A DNA stretch of 64,000 nt from Bacteroidales bacterium (GTDB taxonomy: Bacteria; Bacteroidota; Bacteroidia; Bacteroidales; Muribaculaceae). The DNA is taken from positions 12,378-76,377 of the forward strand of contig SFNM01000001.1 of the NCBI GenBank assembly GCA_004552725.1, in the 5' to 3' direction. The notes beneath the pieces are model-generated. The model saw nothing but the letters and a program-made list of their open reading frames with translations, did not search any database and was not told the origin of the DNA. Below are positions 60,278-64,000 of this stretch, one piece after another; position 1 is the stretch's first letter; every line of letters starts with the position of its first letter. Position numbers and translations under genes: made by a program.

Positions 60278-60538
60278 ATGCTTAACAGAAAAGGAGACGC
60301 AGTCAGCGCGCAAATATCCGACATGGGCGCCGTGGTATTCACCAACGGCGAACCATTCCGCCTCGGCCAGCCCTTCTGCCTCAAGAATGACGGCGAATGC
60401 CCGGTGTTCTTGGAGGTAAACCTTTGGGGCATGCCGCGCGGAAAGTACATTTCAACCCGCTTTGAGTGCGGCTGGAATCCCGAGATTATCAACGAAATCA
60501 AACCAACCGCCGCAAAAGGGCTCTTTTGGGGCAACTAA
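60278..60538 (+). CDS. Small tail-region protein (86 residues)
   Basis: The product (MLNRKGDAVSAQISDMGAVV) is beta-rich (GECPVFLEVNLWGMPRGKYI). It is the first gene of the transcript that carries the DGR and lies 12 bases before the variable protein gene. Function unknown; a small structural tail part is likely. Confidence 0.6.
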   Translation: MLNRKGDAVSAQISDMGAVVFTNGEPFRLGQPFCLKNDGECPVFLEVNLWGMPRGKYISTRFECGWNPEIINEIKPTAAKGLFWGN

Positions 60539-60550
60539 AACTCGCAAGTT

Positions 60551-61885
60551 ATGGGCTTACTTATAGCAGCAGGCAACACACGCCCGGTGTGGCCTTATGA
60601 TTACTGGTATGGTGTGCGGATTGACTTCAACAGCGCCGACCCGGCATTGCAGCGCATCGGGCGCGATGATCTCCACCGCTCGCTCCCCATTCAGAGCAGG
60701 ATGCGGCGCTGCGTTATCAACGACGAGGGTGTGGTGCAGTACTACCTGCACCCGACCGACAGCACGCTCAAAGACAACGGCTCTCCGGCCAATTTGGACG
60801 GCACGGACGGCCAAGTGATGGTGGAGATACCGGCGTTTTACTACAAGTGTGAGCAGGATGCAGATGGAGCGAATGTGATGATTTCGGAGTATCCGTTGCC
60901 GGGGTTCCATTATCAGCGCTTGCAGTACGTGAGTGCGTATCAGGCGACCATCGACCGCGAGCGTAACGCGTTGGCCTCGGTAGCGTCGATGGCGGAGCGT
61001 TACCGCGGGTGCGGTAATCAGCAGGCCTGGGATGGCACCTATCGCACGGCCTTAGGGCGACCGGTGGGCGCGGTGTCGCTTACCAACTTCCGCAGCTACG
61101 CACGCGCTCGCGGTGCATACGGATTGAACGGCGCTGGCTGGAATTGCTATACCTACGAGGCTAACCGAGCAATTTATTGGCTGTTTGTGATTGAGTATGC
61201 GACGCTGAACTCGCAGGCTACATTTACGGCGGAGGCGGACAGCAACGGCTTCAAGCAAGGTGGCTTGGGCGCGGGTGTGTCGACGCTCGAAAGCACCAAG
61301 TGGAGCGCTTATAATAACTATTTTCCGTTTGTGCCGTGCGGCATCACTAACACGTTGGGCAATGCGACTGGTGTTGTTAGCTATGAGATGCCGACGGAGT
61401 ATGATGCATCGGCGGCATCGGCGAAGGTGGTGGAAGTGCCGAGTTACCGCGGCATAGAGAATCCCTTCGGACACGTATTTCATTGGATGGACGGAGCGCT
61501 GATAAATGTGCAGAGCGATGAGGCGGGTGGTCGCAGTTTGCTTTATGTGAGCTTTGACCCGGCGAAGTACTCGTCGACGAGTTTAGCTGACTATGAGCTG
61601 GTGGGCGATGTGCCGCGTAATAGCGGTTATATCAAGCGCCTGTTGCTTGGCGAAGGGCTGTGCAACATACCATACGACACCGGCGGTGGCAGTAGTACTT
61701 ATCACTGCGACTACTTCTATACCAACGTACCAGCCACCGGCGTAGCCCTTAGGGGCGTGCTCTTCGGCGGGCGTGCTTCTAACGGCACGTATGCCGGGCT
61801 CGCGTTTGCGTATACGATTGACGCCCCCTCGTATACGACTGCGAGCGTCGGCTCCAGGCTTTGCTTTATACCCGAAGCAGCGTAA
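60551..61885 (+). CDS. DGR variable protein (C-type-lectin-like tail receptor-binding protein)
   Basis: The 444-residue product carries the variable repeat in its last 45 residues (GVLFGGRASNGTYAGLAFAY ... VGSRLCFIPEAA), the C-type-lectin-fold arrangement of DGR variable proteins in which changing residues sit on a surface and the final strand (RLCFIP) is fixed. The upstream part (MGLLIAAGNTRPVWPYDYWY) probably attaches it to the tail. By comparison with the template, residues 408, 410, 414, 419, 421, 423, 424, 428, 430, 432, 433, 437 and 438 have been changed through adenine substitution. Position after the tail-tip gene makes it the likely receptor-binding protein. Confidence 0.93.
   Translation: MGLLIAAGNTRPVWPYDYWYGVRIDFNSADPALQRIGRDDLHRSLPIQSRMRRCVINDEGVVQYYLHPTDSTLKDNGSPANLDGTDGQVMVEIPAFYYKCEQDADGANVMISEYPLPGFHYQRLQYVSAYQATIDRERNALASVASMAERYRGCGNQQAWDGTYRTALGRPVGAVSLTNFRSYARARGAYGLNGAGWNCYTYEANRAIYWLFVIEYATLNSQATFTAEADSNGFKQGGLGAGVSTLESTKWSAYNNYFPFVPCGITNTLGNATGVVSYEMPTEYDASAASAKVVEVPSYRGIENPFGHVFHWMDGALINVQSDEAGGRSLLYVSFDPAKYSSTSLADYELVGDVPRNSGYIKRLLLGEGLCNIPYDTGGGSSTYHCDYFYTNVPATGVALRGVLFGGRASNGTYAGLAFAYTIDAPSYTTASVGSRLCFIPEAA
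61752..61864 (+). repeat. DGR variable repeat (VR)
   Basis: These 113 bases align without gaps to 62347-62459. In the section after the shared block GTGCTCTTCGGCGGG, 17 of the 30 template adenines are replaced (by C, G or T), while only one other position differs (G to T, silent). The changed sites are mostly in AAY codons. Confidence 0.95.
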
Positions 61886-61918
61886 AGCGACCCCGCAACG
61901 AAACCAGTAAAAACGCCT

Positions 61919-61948
61919 CGGGCGACACGTCCCGTTGTTTGTCGCCCG
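61919..61948 (+). other. Hairpin downstream of the VR
   Basis: CGGGCGACA (61919-61927) pairs with TGTCGCCCG (61940-61948) around a 12-base loop, 34 bases after the variable protein stop and 55 bases after the VR. It may be a terminator-like stem or serve the homing process, as hairpins near target repeats do in other DGRs. Confidence 0.5.
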
Positions 61949-61984
61949 AAGTCATTAAACCAACCAAAAACACCAATACCAAGA

Positions 61985-62323
61985 ATGGATAATAACCATG
62001 TCGACGACGGATCCCTGGCCTTCCTTAACATAGAGCCGGAGGAGAGTAACAAGCACTTCAACTGCCACGAAGTAACCCAGCAGAAGTTAATTAACCTTTC
62101 CTTCTGGCTGTGCGACTTCATACCCGGCATTAAAACGAAGTTTGGCGGCGAGCGCTACCTCGTCCTCATTAAATATAATAAGGATGATAAGATGGCCGAC
62201 GCCCGTAAGTTTTTCACTAATTCTGCCGAGATAAAGCACATCCTCGACCAGATTAAGGAGCGTAACGCCTTCCCACGCCGCGCCACCCTTCGCGCCAGCG
62301 GAACACGATATTACCTCGAGTAA
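61985..62323 (+). CDS. Putative DGR accessory protein (112 residues)
   Basis: The product lies between the variable protein and the template, where accessory variability determinants sit. Its sequence (VTQQKLINLSFWLCDFIPGI; KFGGERYLVLIKYNKDD; ADARKFFTNSAEIKHILDQI; FPRRATLRASGTRYYLE) does not look like the four-helix Avd family: it seems to mix strands and helices. It could be a different accessory factor or an unrelated phage protein. Confidence 0.65.
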   Translation: MDNNHVDDGSLAFLNIEPEESNKHFNCHEVTQQKLINLSFWLCDFIPGIKTKFGGERYLVLIKYNKDDKMADARKFFTNSAEIKHILDQIKERNAFPRRATLRASGTRYYLE

Positions 62324-62346
62324 AACCGAGGCCGGCTGTTAGCCCC

Positions 62347-62459
62347 GGGGCGTGCTCTTCGGCGGGAATGCGAATAACGGCACGAATGCCGGGCTCGCGT
62401 ATGCGAATACGAATAACGCCCCCTCGAATACGAATGCGAACATCGGCTCCAGGAAATAC
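62347..62459 (+). repeat. DGR template repeat (TR)
   Basis: The 113-base template lies 24 bases after the accessory gene stop and contains ten AAT/AAC codons in the register of the VR, so adenine mutation can reach many amino acids. It is followed at once by TGATAA, giving stop codons in the matching frame. Confidence 0.95.
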
Positions 62460-62625
62460 TGATAACCCCGGCCGGCATGATACCGGAAGGGACAAAATAA
62501 CACCTAAAGGGCTAAGGCCATACCGATAACAAGGTAAAAAATAGTTACCCATTCAAAGGCGGCATAGTAGGCGCCAGTCGAACCGCCGCTGGGAATCAGC
62601 AAAGCAAAATAACAACCCCTATATA
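62460..62625 (+). ncRNA. DGR RNA spacer between TR and reverse transcriptase
   Basis: This non-coding stretch contains pairing elements (CCGG around CATGATA at about 62472-62486; GGCGG near 62559 with CCGCC near 62581; a GGCGCC palindrome between). In the Bordetella phage DGR the RNA downstream of TR is needed for cDNA priming and synthesis; this stretch is the equivalent by position. Confidence 0.55.
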
Positions 62626-63657
62626 ATGAAGCGACACGGCAACCTCTACGACCAGGTTATTAGCTTAGATAACCTTCGGGATGCGGACGAAAAAGCCCGC
62701 AAGGGGAAGCTGCGCACTTACGGCGTCAAGGTGCAGGACAAGAACCGGGAAGCCAACCTACAGACGCTGCACGAGCAATTAAAGGCGGGAACCTACAAGC
62801 CCTCGCCCTATACGACCTTCGTTATACATGAACCCAAAGAGCGCGTAATTTACCGCCTTCCATACTTCCCCGATAGAATAGTACATCACGCTATAATGAA
62901 CGTAGTAGCCCCAATTTGGCAACGGATATTTATCCGCGACACCTACTGCGGGCTTAAAGGCCGGGGAATCCAGGCAGCGGCCGACCGCGTTAAATACTTC
63001 CTTCGGACAGACCCGGAGGGCTGCCGCTATTGCCTAAAGATAGACATCCGTAAATTTTACCCTTCTATAGACCACGACGTATTAAAAAGCCTGGTACGGT
63101 GGAAGATTAAAGACCGGAGGCTCCTGGCACTAATAGACGACTTAATAGACACGTGCCCCGAGGGCATACCCATAGGCAATCACCCCTCTATTTACTTCGC
63201 CCTTCTTTATTTAGCCCGCTTCTTTAACTACGTCAAGCAAGAGAAGCGAGTAAGTAAAACTATTTGCTACGGCGATGATATGATATTTTTTGCACCGACG
63301 AAGCAGGAGCTCCGGGAGCTTCTTAACGACGTCGAGACCTATTTAAGGGAGGAGCTAAAGCTCACCGTTAAACCCAATAAGCAAATTTTTCCAGTAGCCC
63401 AAAATCACCGCGATAGACACGGTCGCGGCATCGACTTTTTAGGCTACGTCTTTTACCTTCGGGAAACACGGCTCCGGAAGGGCATAAAAAGGAACTTCGC
63501 CCGGGCTGTCGCCGGCATGCGCAAAGCCAAGCACCCAATAAGCGAAGCCGACTTTTTACAGCGCTGCGCCTCCTGGTGGGGCTGGTGCAAACATAGTGAT
63601 AGCTCATATTTTGTAAAACAGTTAAACAAAACCGCGCCACATGAAATCAAATTTTGA
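62626..63657 (+). CDS. DGR reverse transcriptase
   Basis: The 343-residue enzyme has the retroelement RT motifs: KIDIRKFYPSI with catalytic D140, PIGNHPSIYFALLYLARFF (motif 4, residues 182-200), CYGDDMIFF with D217-D218, LKLTVKPNKQIFPV, and GRGIDFLGYVFY. Motif 4 of DGR enzymes is normally [ILV]GxxxSQ; here it is IGNHPSI, so Gln is replaced by Ile. There is no maturase or intron domain, which excludes a group II intron. It copies the TR RNA with errors at adenines; the cDNA replaces the VR. The end overlaps the next gene by 17 bases. Confidence 0.95.
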   Translation: MKRHGNLYDQVISLDNLRDADEKARKGKLRTYGVKVQDKNREANLQTLHEQLKAGTYKPSPYTTFVIHEPKERVIYRLPYFPDRIVHHAIMNVVAPIWQRIFIRDTYCGLKGRGIQAAADRVKYFLRTDPEGCRYCLKIDIRKFYPSIDHDVLKSLVRWKIKDRRLLALIDDLIDTCPEGIPIGNHPSIYFALLYLARFFNYVKQEKRVSKTICYGDDMIFFAPTKQELRELLNDVETYLREELKLTVKPNKQIFPVAQNHRDRHGRGIDFLGYVFYLRETRLRKGIKRNFARAVAGMRKAKHPISEADFLQRCASWWGWCKHSDSSYFVKQLNKTAPHEIKF

Positions 63658-64000
63658 CAGCCGCCCCCGCATTATTATGCCCCTGGGTAACGGCTCCTAC
63701 TACTACAACTCGAATATTACCGAGAAGACCGAGACCGGCGAAGACGGCCAGGAACGCACCAGCTACGACTGCGCCTCCGTGCAGTTTTGGGGCAAGCCTA
63801 CCCGCGCCGCCCTGGTTAAGGCTATGATCCGCACGGAGCTCGACGAATCCGCCGAGTTTGACCTCGTAAACAGCTACAACGCCGCCCAGGAAGGCATCCT
63901 CACCGGAGCCGAAGCCGAGAAGGCTATAGCTGACTACAAAGGCTACCTCCGCCGCGTCCAGGAAATCAAGCTACAAGTTACCGCCGACCTCGAGGCCGCC
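63641..64000 (+). CDS. Hypothetical phage protein, cut by window edge
   Basis: An ATG at 63641, inside the last codons of the RT gene, opens a frame that runs to the end of the window (120 codons read). The product begins MKSNFDSRPRIIMPLGNGSY and continues with a polar section (ERTSYDCASVQFWGKPTRAA) and a helical, charged part (KAIADYKGYLRRVQEIKLQV). Position suggests a tail-associated protein; no family is recognised and the end is missing. Confidence 0.7.
   Translation, partial: MKSNFDSRPRIIMPLGNGSYYYNSNITEKTETGEDGQERTSYDCASVQFWGKPTRAALVKAMIRTELDESAEFDLVNSYNAAQEGILTGAEAEKAIADYKGYLRRVQEIKLQVTADLEAA

Noticed and set aside
62626..63657. Group II intron or retron reverse transcriptase
   Set aside because: No maturase or endonuclease domain, DGR-like motif order, and a matching TR/VR pair next to it.
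1..64000. CRISPR array
   Set aside because: No regularly spaced direct repeats with unique spacers were seen; the iterons and leader copies are few and irregularly placed.

Overview
The window comes from a fairly GC-rich Bacteroidales genome; a gut Muribaculaceae-like organism is my inference. Support comes from host promoters of the Bacteroidetes form (TTTG, 19-20 bp, TAnnTTTG), A-rich leaders instead of Shine-Dalgarno sites, and gene families such as a Bacteroidales-type NADP glutamate dehydrogenase and a GH13 enzyme with a type-IX-like C-terminal sorting tail. It has two parts: ordinary chromosome (1 to about 22,000) and the left and central part of an integrated siphovirus-like prophage (about 22,340 to beyond 64,000).

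Host part: a truncated metallo-beta-lactamase-fold gene and a BamE-like lipoprotein (minus); gdhA (plus) with a clear promoter and terminator; penicillin-binding protein 1A; a two-gene unit with a primase-helicase-like protein; a hpt-adk-His-rich protein-CusB-CusA-TolC cluster that couples purine salvage genes to a heavy-metal efflux pump, with a possible attenuator inside; two tandem rhomboid proteases followed by a membrane endonuclease/exonuclease/phosphatase-family protein; a secreted alpha-amylase family protein; and a HigBA-like toxin-antitoxin pair next to the prophage edge.

Prophage part: tyrosine integrase and small leftward genes; two divergent repressor/promoter modules with near-identical leaders (24.5-25.1 kb and 26.8-27.4 kb); a run of small early genes; a recombination/replication block (SbcC-like ATPase, a structured RNA candidate, RecT, MBL-fold protein, a replication initiator carrying its own iterons and AT-rich stretch, a DnaA domain IV-like protein, a VRR-NUC nuclease); two ParB-like proteins and a frameshifted Mom-like DNA modification gene; terminase; portal; a minor head protein fused to a toxin-like nuclease domain; scaffold, decoration and major capsid proteins; connectors; tail tube; tail chaperone with a frameshift extension; tape measure; distal tail proteins; and finally a diversity-generating retroelement (DGR): variable tail protein, accessory protein, template repeat and reverse transcriptase.

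The most interesting items are: the DGR, whose template and variable repeats are 113 nt each with 17 of 30 template adenines substituted in the core and only one non-adenine change; a prophage-specific bipartite promoter that occurs three times with an identical 37-nt gap (TTCGATAACT, N37, TATATTTG); an iteron origin inside the replication initiator gene with repeat spacings of 33, 44 and 22 bp, one repeat being out of frame; a 458-nt non-coding stretch with several GNRA-capped hairpins and a tRNA-like T arm; and the minor-capsid/toxin fusion. All functional statements are read from sequence motifs without database searches.
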